Positions 22,104 to 33,840 of a stretch of DNA of 64,000 nt are shown here, piece by piece; positions within the stretch are counted from its first letter, which is position 1, and every line of letters begins with the position of its first letter. The notes under the pieces are model-generated. The model saw only the letters and a list, made by a program, of their open reading frames with translations. It was not told the origin of the DNA and made no database searches. Origin of the DNA: Siphonodentalium dalli (taxonomy: Eukaryota > Mollusca > Scaphopoda > Gadilida > Siphonodentaliidae); NCBI GenBank assembly GCA_032622095.1, contig CP136061.1:16802440-16866439 (forward strand). Direction: 5' to 3'. The translations under genes and the position numbers were made by a program.

Positions 22104-23501
22104 AGTATAATATGATAATTCTGAGGTACAGACCCAACCCCCTACCAAAAGCAACCAACTTCGTGTACGTAATTGGTTATAAGAAATATTTATAGTTATT
22201 TGTTAATTAAATCTTGACGTTCATATTATAAGACAACACATACCGGGTATTAGTCTGAGTAGTGCAGGTCGTGACTGCACGGTCGTCCTTTTTTACATGG
22301 ATTTCAACGCCATAATTTTTTGTTGCAGATCCTTTGGAAATTTTGACACTTAAGATTGTTTTACAGACAAAAAATACCTTTGTCAGAACTTCAAATATTT
22401 TGAAAAAAACAAACTTCTGTCAAATGTTTTTGTTTTATATTTTTTAAGGACGACCAGCTGGGCGCAGCCCAGCCGCGCATATGTTGCGCAGCAACATATG
22501 CGCAGGTCGTCCTTATACTAAGTTCGCTTTCGAACATGGGCGCCGCCATCTTGAATTAGGGGCTCCGCCATTTTGAATTTGAGGGGCCGCCATCTTGAAA
22601 CGTCATTCCAATTAAATTAAAACTACAAAATGTTACTTTTCATATAGCCAACATAACATTATTCATTGCGTTAAGGCATTACATGGTTTATTCTTTGAAG
22701 AATAATCATGACTTAAATCATAAATATTGTCGATCGGACTCGGGTTGCTATGCCATTCGGGAAATGTCGGAAATTTACGTAAAACTGCAAATTTTCCTTA
22801 GCCACCTCACGAAAACAACATAGGCCTAATTCATATCGTAAATATCTTGAATCTTTATGATCCTTTATCATATAACTAAATAAACTTTTCTTTAGTTTAG
22901 TAAATTAGTAGAAGCATGTTCTGTAAACTGTTAGATTACGTCATATTGTCACGCGCATTTTCCCGCGAAAGTTATTGACGTTTTGACAGCGACGCGACAT
23001 AGCACACAAAGCAGGCATAATGTTGGCATGGTTCGCATTAGGTTTGGTTGGGTTGACGTTGTTTCATAGTGCATGGTTCCGAGTCCGCGCTGGTATAAAT
23101 GTAGCTCCATGCAATCAAACTGATCAAATCCCAACCTATAAAATCACTATAGAATCTATACAGGTAGGGCCTACCGGTACTGAGGTAGGCCTACAAACAA
23201 ATCATGTTCTTGGAAATTGAATGTTCTTCCTTACTTATATTCTAATGAATTGGGTTGTGATTTGAAACAAACAAACAACCCAAATTATGAGGGGGTAAAC
23301 CCAAGTTCTCACTCATAATAACCCCAATTTCCAACCAAGGCCAAGGGTTGTGGAGGAGAGTACAACTAATATTTCGTCCAAATTGAGAATGGGTATATGT
23401 GCCAGTCAAAAAAATGGCCCCGGGGAGCCACGATCGAAAGGCTGTAAGATACATGTATGAGTATAATATGATAATTATGAGGTACAGACCCAACCCCCTA
23501 C

Positions 23502-24611
23502 CACAACTTGGCACAAATTCAAATCAAATTGTTTATTTGGTATAGAATCCAATATTAGATTATTACCAACACATATAAAGAACATAACAAAAGGACATTT
23601 ACATCAATACATGTATACATTCAAGTACATAAAGTGAAATTGTAGGTTCTACAATAGAATAGAGGTTTGGTGGATCTTACTGATATTAAGTACATGTTTG
23701 CCTATATTTTGATACCATCCCAATAGCAGGTTTCAGTTCGCAAGCTCATTCCTTTTTTTATACATTTTATAAACTCCCATCATACATATTTTCTTTATGG
23801 ATGTGTCAACTTCATTTGGACTTAATATGAAAGTAACTTTTTCATCATCGCTGTAGTTATTAAATTCAGGAATATTATACTGAATTTTATCAAGCATTGT
23901 CTTCCTCTCAACTTTTAGGGGCTTACAGTCTATAATAAAATGCTTTTCATCCTCCACTCCATTCTTACAGATAGGACAAATTCGATCTTTTAGTTCAAGT
24001 TTTGATCTGCCCTTTTCAATTAATAACTGACTGTCACTAATCCTAATCTTAGTATTAGTAGTTTTTACTTCATTATCTAAGTCAGCTAATAGGTAACTTT
24101 CACACTGATACAAATTTTTCAGTTTTCTATAAAACCTTAATTTGTTACCGTTGGGTTTATTCTCATCGTTAAATAGTTGTTTTTTCCAGAACTCGGTAAA
24201 TCTGATTTGTAATTTCTTTTCAACTTCTCTAGATTCACCCCTGATAGTATAGTTATTACTATGTTTAACCGATTCACTACCTAAGTCTACTTTTTCCAAT
24301 ATTATTTTTATTTGATCACAAAAGCCCATCTCAAGTTTCTGATTTTCCAAATAAGCCTTGTGTACTAATGACTCAGGGTTAGATTGAACCAAGTGGTTAT
24401 GGTAGTTTAAGCTGTTCTTTATTCCAGAAATGTAGACAGGAAATATTCCTAATTCTCCAAAACAGGCCATATTGGTGGCAGATCTGTTAACACCAAGAAC
24501 AAATTTCATGAATTTCATTTGATTTTTATCTGGGAGAAATGTACTTGCTCTTGTCTCAAAATCAGATGCTCTCCGAACAATATGGTCGGGAGTGGTCAGC
24601 TCCCCGCACAA
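23502..24611 (-). mobile_element. 5'-truncated LINE inserted in repeat R, CACAA duplication
   Basis: The insertion is 23507-24606, flanked by 'cacaa' at 23502-23506 and 24607-24611. Copy 1 of R reads 'ctaccaaaagcaaccaac' at the equivalent empty site. On the minus strand the coding region is followed by about 220 bp of 3' UTR ending 'ataaacaatttgatttgaat', a typical LINE 3' tail. The 5' end is truncated inside the coding region. Confidence 0.88.
23733..24606 (-). pseudogene. LINE reverse transcriptase C-terminal region (5'-truncated)
   Basis: About 290 codons are open from the truncation point to a stop at 23733-23735. There is no native start: the frame simply opens at the insertion junction. 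The C-terminal part contains 'RICPICKNGVEDEKHFIIDC', a C-x2-C...H-x4-C motif common near the C-terminus of LINE polymerases. The N-terminal part ('PDHIVRRASDF', 'KFMKFVLGVNRSATN') fits the region downstream of the RT palm. The catalytic RT motifs are missing, so the copy is dead on arrival, but the absence of internal stops means it is young. Confidence 0.85.
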
Positions 24612-24808
24612 GCAACCAACTTCGTGTACGTAATTGGTTATAAGAAATATTTATAGTTAATTAAATCTTGACGTTCATATAAGTCAACACATATTAGTCT
24701 GAGTAGTGCAGGTCGTGACTGCACGGTCGTCCTTTTTTACATGGATTTCAATGCCATAATTTCTTGTTTGGTGCTTCTGTCGACCTATACTATACTATTA
24801 GCTCCAGG

Positions 24809-24841
24809 GAAGCTCTAAAGATTTACACTCTTTAGAGCTTC
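24809..24841. repeat. 12-bp-stem hairpin at the edge of the large inverted repeat
   Basis: 'gaagctctaaag' and 'ctttagagcttc' pair perfectly around a 9-base loop. It lies immediately outside the left arm of the inverted repeat and is absent next to the right arm. Confidence 0.8.
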
Positions 24842-25501
24842 AGATTGGGTCAGTAGTGGCCAAATCTGATGCTCATACCTTTTCTAATTACAGGCGACAA
24901 AGGACTCCTGGTCGCAGATTCTGCTTGGTTCTCTTATTATGGTGACAATAAAGACAAGATTCCACCAAAAGTTCCGAAATCCGCGCCTTCATGAGCTAAA
25001 ATAAAGACTTTTGTCATTTGTGCAAAAGAAATTGTTGTCTGTCTGTTTACGGAAGCGATATTTCACCACATGTTAATGCTGTTTGTCATGCGCAGTTCAA
25101 TGTTTCATGATGGTCAATAAAACGTGTACTCCACCCCGAAGACGACTGTTGGAAATGTGTACTTGGAAGATATTATGGAAAAACTAAATTCTTTTGCTAA
25201 ATGTTATGCTACTATGCCAATTTATTACATATGTAATAAAAATATTACCGAAAAATTATCAACATATACTTTTTAATAGAATTGTTGCTTCGAAAATATA
25301 CTATTTAAAACGTGTACTCCAAGCCAGAATGAGAAAAAGTGTAGCCGAGTTAGATCATGCTTTATTACCCACTTCTACAAAATGTTGTATTATACTTTCA
25401 ACAAGTTGTAGAAATATATTGGTGATATGAAGTAATTATTTTATTCAGTGAAACATAATCACTTCTCACATTTGTCATGCATGGTGTCAAAAAAATGACA
25501 T
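24841..25501 (+). repeat. Left arm of ~660-bp inverted repeat
   Basis: This segment is repeated in inverted orientation at 26327-26982 with only a few differences. A matched 78-codon frame at 25194-25430 / 26393-26629 differs at two residues. The spacer of about 825 bp shows no relation to the arms. It carries a candidate terminal exon and an AATAAA. Confidence 0.93.
24894..24994 (+). pseudogene. Candidate terminal coding exon in left arm (captured gene fragment)
   Basis: A polypyrimidine/branch-like 'ttttctaattacag' precedes 101 bases that read as 32 codons after a split codon. They begin 'DKGLLVADSAWFSYYGDNKD' and end at TGA (24992-24994), with AATAAA at 25000-25005. Splice acceptor, coding-like composition, stop and close polyadenylation signal together suggest the last exon of a real gene. 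I do not recognise the protein and see no upstream exon nearby. The identical exon sits in the right arm. Confidence 0.5.
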
Positions 25502-26326
25502 AATCACATCGTCGCGCATTGATAGCTGCGCGAACTGTGTTTGTATTCTAACACCCATAAGGTTTGCTTTCGTGTGCCTATTGCGTATATATATACAATA
25601 ACAACATTTGTTCAAAATAAGCTTTAGTTATCAGAATCGATTTACTGCAACAGACTAATGCTATAAACCAGTCTTGAAACTGTATGGTAAAAAAAAGTCT
25701 CAAAACTTGTTAGGCCTATTTATGAACAATAAAATGGCGATATATTATCACTAAAGTGTCACTAAATAGGTTATTATAATTAGCGTTTGTTTCGCTAATA
25801 TGAAAACATGTTACACCTAAAAATATTTGCTTTTGGAAAAGAGCATTCCGTGTGAGTCTATTCCTGATATGGTATAAATAAATAGCGTTTGTTTCACTAC
25901 TGTGCGAACAACGGACGACCAGATGATGGTGCAAGTTTGTAGCTGTTAGTGCAGGGGGAAAACCAGGACAAAGAAAACTATAACAAAACGGCTACCATGA
26001 AGTCTGCTTATCCCAATCCCAGATACAGGACGAGAGTAGGTACCGTAATTAAACTGAACAAATAGACACTGAATGGAAAAAAAAAAACCCGATATTGGCC
26101 AAATGTATGAGTCGGATCCGGAGTAGGGCAGTAGACCTACACTTTTTAATGCTATTTCGATGTACACTTTATTATAATAGGAGAATGATTGTTTTGTTCA
26201 ACTTTTAATGAAGTTAACAATGGTATAAGTATATATACCGTATAGTGATGCAATTATACCATATATCTTCCGAGTATCGGTACCGGTATACACACAATTT
26301 CCCCGAGTCGGCGTCAGGGCCGGAGT
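25502..26326. other. Spacer of the large inverted repeat
   Basis: AT-rich, with 'tagcgtttgtttc' repeated near 25782 and 25882. No gene is recognised. A 'taccggtataca' word lies near the right boundary. Confidence 0.5.
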
Positions 26327-26982
26327 ATGTCATTTTTTGACACCATGACAAATGTGAGAAGTGATTATGTTTCACTGAATAAAATAATTACTTCATATCA
26401 CCAATATATTTCTACAACTTGTTGAAAGTATAATACAACATTTTGTAGAAGTGGGTAATAAAGCATGATCTAACTCGGCTACACTTTTTCTCATTCTGGC
26501 TTGGAGTACACTTTTTAAATAGTATATTTTCGATGCAACAATTCTATTAAAAAGTATATGTTGATAATTTTTCGGTAATATTTTTATTACATATGTAATA
26601 TATTGGCATAGTAGCATAACATTTAGCAAAAGAATTTAGTTTTTCCATAATATCTTCCAAGTACACATTTCCAACAGTCGTCTTCGGGGTGGAGTACACG
26701 TTTTATTGACCATCATGAAACATTGAACTGCGCATGACAAACAGCATTAACATGTGGTGAAATATCGCTTCCGTAAACAGACAGACAACAATTTCTTTTG
26801 CACAAATGACAAAAGTCTTTATTTTAGCTCATGAAGGCGCGGATTTCGGAACTTTTGGTGGAATCTTGTCTTTATTGTCACCATAATAAGAGAACCAAGC
26901 AGAATCTGCGACCAGGAGTCCTTTGTCGCCTGTAATTAGAAAAGGTATGAGCATCAGATTTGGCCACTACTGACCCAATCTG
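26327..26982 (-). repeat. Right arm of ~660-bp inverted repeat
   Basis: Reverse complement of 24841-25501 with a few substitutions and one short 'gcat' difference near the inner edge. The outer limit is at 'tgacccaatctg', after which the sequences diverge. Confidence 0.93.
26829..26929 (-). pseudogene. Candidate terminal coding exon in right arm
   Basis: Same acceptor, 32 codons, TGA and downstream AATAAA as the left-arm exon, on the minus strand. The two copies look identical, so the duplication is recent or kept similar by gene conversion. Confidence 0.5.
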
Positions 26983-27774
26983 AGTCTCATACATGTGTAT
27001 ATCATGTATGTGACTCAACTGGGTCTACTATACTATAGGCTATAGGCTAGCCTATAGACAACAACAAGACCAAATATTCCCAGATTCCATTGATTTTTCA
27101 AAAAACCTTTGAGGTTGCTACTCATATAGGCAATCGGGATCGTGTGCGCCGACACTTACGATTGAATCGTCTGAACGCTCATCACTTACTCAAGTTACTG
27201 TCCGATTTCGATAAGGTTGTGTAGATTGATAAGGGCGCAGCCATTTTGTTGTCCCGCACTAAATGTACAAAATTCGTAACCATATAATGGTGTAATAATT
27301 TCGTACGTAATACTGTTTCGTAACCATTTTTGTAATCAGCGTTAAAGTTAAGGGGTGGCTGTCATTCGGGTGCACGTGAATTGTGTAACATGTGCGCAAG
27401 GCGCTCATCGAGACACAGTTGAAAGTATTTAACAAAGTAATTCACAGTTAAGAACCCAAAGTCATTCTTCGAAATACTGCATTACCCAGTGGATATACAT
27501 GTATATACCTGCTATATATACAACATACTTATTACGTGTGCAGCGTGTATACTAATATACAAATTCTCGTTTCGCCTGGGCGCTGCCATAGCGCATGGGG
27601 GTTCTAATTATAGAATGTTAATTATTGTGACACATTAAAACTTGTAGTGCGACCCCGAGGACGAGCCCGGTCAAAGGTGTGGTTGCGAATTTCAATTTCG
27701 TTTATTGGCGTTTACATTATATATGTCAATAATGTTGATTTTTGGTTCGTGATAAGCTATGCCAATTACATTTG
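26983..27774. other. Intergenic, nothing recognised
   Basis: A small palindromic patch 'catacatgtgtatatcatg' lies near 26990. No gene is supported. Confidence 0.4.
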
Positions 27775-28262
27775 TCAATGTCTCAGAATGGTTTGTTATC
27801 TGTCAAATCATTGTGTTTTAAACTTTTTTTTACTGTTTAAACAAAGGAAATCACAATCAATGTTATCAAAATCTTGCATTAGATATGAAAAGCCATAAGA
27901 ATATGTAAAAAAATTTCTGACATGTAACTCAAACCAAATATTTGTTATTCTTTCCAGGCCTAAACCTTAATGAAAATTTATGCCAAAAAAACCCATGATC
28001 AAGGCTAATGAAAACAATTATAGACAAAACGTAGCCATGCCCACTCACAAGTTAATAAGTGATGCAGGCTTTTAAGGGCACCGAGTTATGATGTACACCT
28101 GTTATGTTGGATTAATATTTAAAATCCTTGCATGCAGCATTATGGTTGTTTGCAGCCCAGATATGTTGTCTGTTTATTATATCCAGGCCTTAAAATTCAT
28201 ACTAATTGTGAGAATCAGCTGCTTAAAATTACGAGAATCAAATACGTAATAATCATGATTTA
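27775..28262 (+). repeat. Dispersed repeat Q, copy 2
   Basis: Matches 10089-10560 in order and orientation. It stops abruptly at 'aataatcatgattt' where the two loci diverge. Confidence 0.9.
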
Positions 28263-28287
28263 GTCGGGGAGCCAATAAGGTCCACGT

Positions 28288-28308
28288 GCACCCCCCCCCC
28301 CCCCCCGA
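28288..28308. repeat. Poly-C tract
   Basis: A run of about 17 C within 'gcacccc...ccgatg'. The length may be unreliable in assemblies. Confidence 0.85.
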
Positions 28309-28315
28309 TGATTAC

Positions 28316-29488
28316 AAATAACCTTATTTTTATTGTTCCCTATGGTATCCAGATAAAGAATCCGGATTTCACCGAAAAATAAAGGTGGCCCTACTAGGTG
28401 CTAGAGCCATTTGAATCCAAGATGGCCGCCATTTCCTCTAATTCCGACCAGCTGTATTTAATCGTTGTAATAGATCGGTTGTTAGCAAAAGACACACACA
28501 AAATGCATGCCATTTTGTTGATATGATGTCCTTCTTCAAAATGACGGCAAATAATTTAATTAATATTTCACCATATCTTCCATTTTTCTTCACATTAATC
28601 ATTAGTAAATGGCAATGTTTTTGAGACAGTCATCAAGCGTGATATAATAGCGTCATTTTAAGACATTTGCCATTGACGAGGGTTCCGTAATAGATACAGA
28701 AAGAGGATTTGAAAAAGAGGGGTGAAATTTTCGATTTTTTTTGCAAGACGATTTTGATAGTCATTTTATTCACAAACCACACAGGCTCTTTATAGAATGT
28801 CAACAACTATGTGCTTTATTTTATTGGACGGATGTTTTACTTCAATGGGAATGAAATTGGTGTAGAAAAATTCCAAAATGGCCGCCGAAAATATGAAAAA
28901 TGGTAAATATTGCCCCAGGGTGTCCTGCAATGGCTTACAAGTTGTAGTTAATATATAAAATTGGCTAATCTGTATCATATACATTGAATACTAACATGTC
29001 TGATGCACCATGAATCATTGTTACTATTGTCACCACTGACATCACCAGAAATATTGGATTTTTCTCTCACAAACTTGACATAAATATCGGCAAAAATTCA
29101 CTTTTCAGGTTTGGAATTTTTTTAAAAGTAAAATGCAACTATCATTGGTATCAAAGGTATTTATTGATTTGGTCTATCTTAAATGTGTCACACTACGGTG
29201 TTTATAGACCAAATTGGTCAAGATGGCTTCCAAAATGGCAACCAAATTTGTAAAAAGTTAATTTTTTACATATATCCCAAACATTATTATCTGCGTTATC
29301 CGAAAAGGTAGAAAACTGTGACTCACTTGGTTATTATACGTGTTAGTTAATTAACTGACAACTACGTTCTATTATGTTTGTCCCAGTTCCGTATGGGGCA
29401 TGACAAATTCATTTTAAAGTTGCAGTATGGAATTTTGCGGAGAACCTCTTTTGTGATTCTGGCCATATTATTGAAAGGAAATGGGCAG
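28316..29488 (+). repeat. Dispersed repeat S, copy 1, with 'aagatggc' words
   Basis: The part 28870-29290 matches 39486-39618 joined to 41994-42245. Landmarks are 'gtgtcctgcaatggcttaca', 'gtcaccactgacatcacc' and 'tcaagatggcttccaaaatg'. The S family is rich in 'ccaaaatggc' words and has no coding frame I can support. It provides the empty site for the CACTA-like insertion. Confidence 0.85.
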
Positions 29489-31812
29489 AACTTTGAGACG
29501 GAACTGAGATGAACCATAATATGTGGCTATTCTGGTCCATTATGATAAAACATATCAACTGGATACAGGGTGGATGCCAAGATGGTAGCCAGGGAGTTAC
29601 TATATGATCATAGATGAGGTGAATAGGTATACAGAGAGTTATTGTATGGTCAATGGTGAGATGAGTACATGTATGTATAGAATGAGTGACTGTATGATCA
29701 TAAATGTAATGGATAGCTATACAGGGAGTGACTAAATGGTCATGTGTCAGGTGTATGAGTATACCCGGTGTTCCTGCTTGGTGACTCGTGGCGGTATGGT
29801 CATGTGTAGGTTATACGGGTATACATATGTGTTGCTATATGGTCATGGGCGAGGGGTATGTGTATATAGCGAGCGGCTATATGGCCATGGATGATGTGCA
29901 TATGCATACATGAAGTGAATATACTGACATGGCTGGGGAGTATTAGTATATCGTGAGTGGCTATTCTGCTATGGTGTGACAAATAGGGATACAGGGAGTG
30001 GCATGGCCAAGGGTGAGGTGAATATATATACAATGATTGACCATGATCATGTATGAATGTTTTGAATAGGTACACACGGGGTGACTATATGGCCATATGT
30101 CAGGTGAAGGACTATACCAGGTGCCATGGGTGAGGGTATGTGTATGAAGCTACTGGCTATATGACCATTGGTGAGGTGGATATGTATACCCGGGGTGACT
30201 CTATGGTCATTGTTGTGGTGTTGATGTATATATTGAATGTCTATTTGACCATGTGTGTGTGGATAATAGGTATACATGGGATGACCATATGGCCAATGGT
30301 GAGGTGAATGGGTATACAAGGAGTGACTCTATGGTTATGGGTCATGTTTAGGATTATACCCGGTGTGCCTGCATTGTGACTCATGGCTGTATGGCCACCC
30401 ATGGTCATGGGTCAGGTGTACGTTTATACAGTTGGTCACTATATTGTTATGTCTGTGGTGTTTGTGTATATATGGAATGACTGTGTGGTAATGGGTGGCT
30501 ATCGCAAACACTATCAAGGCGGAGAACTCTTTGACATGATGACCTCTCTATTGATTAACATATCCTTGAGTTATTGTGGAAATCTATAGCCACCCAAATT
30601 ACACATGTACAACCCACCCATGACCTCATATGTTCATAAACACCACAAAAATTACAATATAGTCACCCACTCTATACACGTACACCTGACCATACAGCCA
30701 TATTTGGTTATACCGGTACATGCCACAAATGACGATACAGCCATGAGTCACCATGCATGAACATCAGGTATACTCCTACACCTGACCATATAGTCACTCT
30801 ATGTATACATATTCACCACATTCACGATCATACAGTCACTCATTGTATACCTATTCACCTCACCATGGACCATACAGCCACTACATGAATATCTATTCGC
30901 CATACCCATGACCATAGAGTCAATCCAGATATACATATACACCCCACCAATGGTGAGCCCTTCCAAATATACCAATACCCGCACACACGACCACTCATAA
31001 GTTTCATACTTGCATATACACCTCACTCATGACAATTCAGCAACTCACTTTATACTCATACACGCCATGATCATTCATCTACACCCTATACACCACCGAT
31101 GATATTACATCCACAACATATATAAATATACGACCTACCCGTTACCAAAAGGGCACTCCCTATATAGCCACACGCTCGTCAATGACCATCCAGCTTATTC
31201 CAGGTATGCATATAACTTCAATCTTGACCGTACAGGCATACCATGTGCACCTATACACATTACCCATAACCATAAAATCACTCCCTATTTATCTACGCAC
31301 TCCATCCATGATCATACAGACAGCACAAATATACATATACACCCACATGTCACCATACAGCCACACACGGTACACATATACATCCCACCACGACCTTACA
31401 GTCACTCCATGTATACATAAACAACACACGGATGACCATGGAGCTACTCTCGTTATATCTATGCACCACAGCAATGCCCATACGGTCACATCGGCCACAC
31501 ACAACAATACACCGTACAGTCACTACATTATACCGATTCACCTCACACATGCCCATACAGCCATTCCTTATATCCCTATGCATCTCACCGTGGACACCCC
31601 ACTCATAACCATATAGTCACTCCTTGTATACATATTTACATCATTCATGACCATACAGTAACTCCCTGTATACCTATTCACATCACCTATGATCATACAG
31701 TAACTCCCTGGCTGCCATCTTGGCATCCATCTTTTATCCAGTTGATCACTTTTTATCATAATGGGCCAGAATAGCCAAATATTATGGTTCATCTCAGTTC
31801 CGTCTCAAAGTT
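29489..31812. mobile_element. 2.3-kb foldback element with tandem-repeat arms
   Basis: The outer ends are long inverted repeats: 'gagacggaactgagatgaac' on the left and its complement on the right, continuing through 'atggatgccaagatgg'. Each arm is about 1.1 kb of diverged ~40-60-bp units ('tatacagggagtgactat', 'atggtcatgggtgaggtg'). The left arm is in one orientation and the right arm in the opposite one. The centre (about 30500-30600) is a short unique stretch. This is the plan of Foldback elements. All open frames here are repeat artefacts. Confidence 0.85.
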
Positions 31813-32478
31813 TTATCTCTTAAAATATGCCCATTATCATCACTGGTCACAAACCAAGTGATAAGAAACGAAATCCCCTGGCGAGTTCATTAAAAAGGAT
31901 GTAGACAATTATGAAACAATAAAAAATGATGTTACGGGTACGTTCGCACGCTGGCAAATTTAACTACCAATTTTACATGAATTTCGTCGCAATATGCTGT
32001 ATGGTGCTTGGTCAGAATCAATAGTGCAGTAATTCGTAGCATTTCATTTTTACTCATAAAAGCGATAAAACAAAGGAAAAGATATAATATGTAAGTTGAA
32101 TCTGTATGATATATAACATGTAGCCGTCTGTTAGGAATTCCATGAACACTTGACAGTCAATTTTTTCCGGCTGTATGTGAACGTAGTCTATAATTAAATG
32201 GTTTTTTTAATTTCATGTTGTTAAATTTGTTTTAATGGTCCCGCAACACACACTATGCATAATGTAGATATATACCGCCTATACTTCTCGCTTTTCACTG
32301 GTGTGTGAAACAATGTTTGCAATTAATTAGTCAACAAATTCCGATGGTTTCTTTTCAAATCAAAATCGATTTAATCGACAAACTTTTCGGAGATCGGAAT
32401 GACTTGTCCGATTTTTTGAAATTACATGTAAACAAAAATAAAATAACAATGTCATGTAGTATATGCTTGACTTCATAG
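31813..32478. other. Intergenic
   Basis: The first ~40 bp ('atctcttaaaatatgcccat') match the complement of 33950-33990. Otherwise no feature is recognised. Confidence 0.5.
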
Positions 32479-33840
32479 TTATTCATCTAACTCGTCGCTG
32501 CTGTCTGCATCATCATCATCATCATCATCATCATCGTTGTCTGCATTCGTTGCGACTTCGCCATCAGTACATTCGTCGCATCCAGAGTTTTCTGGGACCA
32601 CTGATTCTGGCATTTGTGGTCCGCCAAACCACACGACACGATAGCAACCGTCAACCGACTCCCAACCTAAACTCGGTTGTTTTGGGATATGATTGTTCGC
32701 AGTAGCATGCCACATACCAGCAACAAACTTAGCTCTCTCCATTTTCTGGTCCACTACATCTTCGCATGGTGGAATGCTACTCCCCTCTATGCCCTTCAAG
32801 TTGGATAGAAGTTTATATTTGTTTTAGGGGGGTAGGCTTTCTCAAATGTGGAAAATCGGTGATAATTGAGTGGAATCAGCTTACGTGCACCATAAATGAT
32901 GCACGTGTAGTATTTCAGATCTTCGTGCGACTCCTTTGACATCGTGTCCGTCGCGAGATCAGAGAACGCAGCATTGAAGCTCTTATCCAACACAAGCAGT
33001 TCGAATGGCATCTTCTTTCCCCTCCTAGCAAACTCTGCGGTATAATCACACCCTGTGTATGCGTGGAAACCAGGCAAGGCTGCACAATATTCGGGACCAA
33101 TCGCAGATGCCATCGACGAAACGTCTATACATATATTCGATTACTGCGCCCTGAAGCGCCGACCTCCATTCAGCAGATACTTGAAGTGACTCGATGAATG
33201 TGATGGACTATGATTAACATCTGTATCAGACGCTTAATTAAAGTTATTAATTGCCCCCCCCCCCCAGGGATATCGCGGTCAGCATCAACCATGTGTAAAC
33301 ATACTCTTGTATCTGCCTCTGAGTGATTGCATTTCAAATGTTCAACGAGCTGCCTGTTCACCCTTCCGTCAATCATGGTGTACATCCAACATTCATCATC
33401 AACTCCTAGATACACTTTTCTGTTGGTCAAAATGGCCCGATGATGTTCATAATACCAGTCTCTGACAAAGAACCGCGGAGCTGTTGTTTGAAGGAAGAAT
33501 ATGTTAGTGCTTTGTGGAGATCTTTAGGTCGGAGCTAATCGGGACCTGAAATTACATACGAGCAATCGTCCGCTCCTCTGCGATCTCGTTCGCAGTCTTT
33601 GATAGACGACCCTTCGTATGTGTCGAACACGATATCCACGCGTTTAGAAGGATGGGCGAGAACAGCATGAAGTAACGCACGAGACAATCCGCAATAGGTC
33701 GGTGGCAGGTTTGGTGGAAGACAATGAAGAAGGAAATTACCATCTTTGATATGAGTATCGATACCGTCTAGCTGCTCTTGATCTGATGATACCATTGCTT
33801 CCAGCAATGAAAATAGTGAACTTATGTCAGTGTGATTCAT
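32479..33840 (-). pseudogene. Broken gene of a multi-copy invertebrate family with FEN/XPG-like acidic motifs
   Basis: Four minus-strand pieces read in order as one protein: 33840-33535, 33430-33170, 33113-32796 and 32799-32479. Frameshifts lie near 33540, 33480, 33260 and 32800, and a stop lies near 33140. Ordered motifs are 'VDIVFDTYEGSSIKDCERDR', 'HSEADTRVCLH', 'SDTDV' (in a shifted frame at about 33225), and 'ALPGFHAYTGCDYTAEF'. The tail 'ERAKFVAGMWHA', 'LGWE', then Cys residues and an Asp run resembles the C-terminus I recall in a repetitive family of invertebrate proteins. The motif order matches FEN1/XPG-type nucleases; that relation is my inference. No functional product is possible from this copy. 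Confidence 0.75.
32506..32534. repeat. (ATC)n microsatellite
   Basis: About nine 'cat' repeats encode the poly-Asp run at the C-terminus of the broken gene on the minus strand. Confidence 0.95.

Larger units (their letters stand above)
16358..22458 (+). repeat. Repeat R copy 1, split by two insertions
   Basis: R copy 1 consists of 16358-16979, 21223-21574 and 22104-22458. These pieces align in order with R copy 2 at 22490-23502 plus 24607-24770. Shared landmarks are 'gcaacatatgcgcaggtcgt', 'gggcgccgccatcttgaa', 'caaacaaacaacccaaatta' and 'cgtgactgcacggtcgtcc'. The gaps are a 4.2-kb TIR element and a 529-bp TRIM. Words 'ggtcgtcc' and 'ggacgacc' recur near the edges, which may be terminal motifs. 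Confidence 0.88.
22459..24770 (+). repeat. Repeat R copy 2, split by a LINE
   Basis: It starts at a 'cgcgcatatgttgc' / 'gcaacatatgcgc' palindrome following the end of copy 1. It runs through the same landmarks as copy 1 and resumes after the LINE at 24612 with 'gcaaccaacttcgtgtacgt'. It lacks both insertions seen in copy 1, so it serves as their empty-site reference. Confidence 0.88.

Noticed and set aside
25194-26629. 78-codon frame present in both arms of the inverted repeat
   Set aside because: It begins at TTG, has no recognisable domain and differs between arms by two replacements; duplication of non-coding sequence explains it.
29800-31792. His/Tyr/Ile-rich frames on both strands, up to 144 codons
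   Set aside because: Both arms of the foldback element give mirror-image frames; the composition follows the tandem unit.
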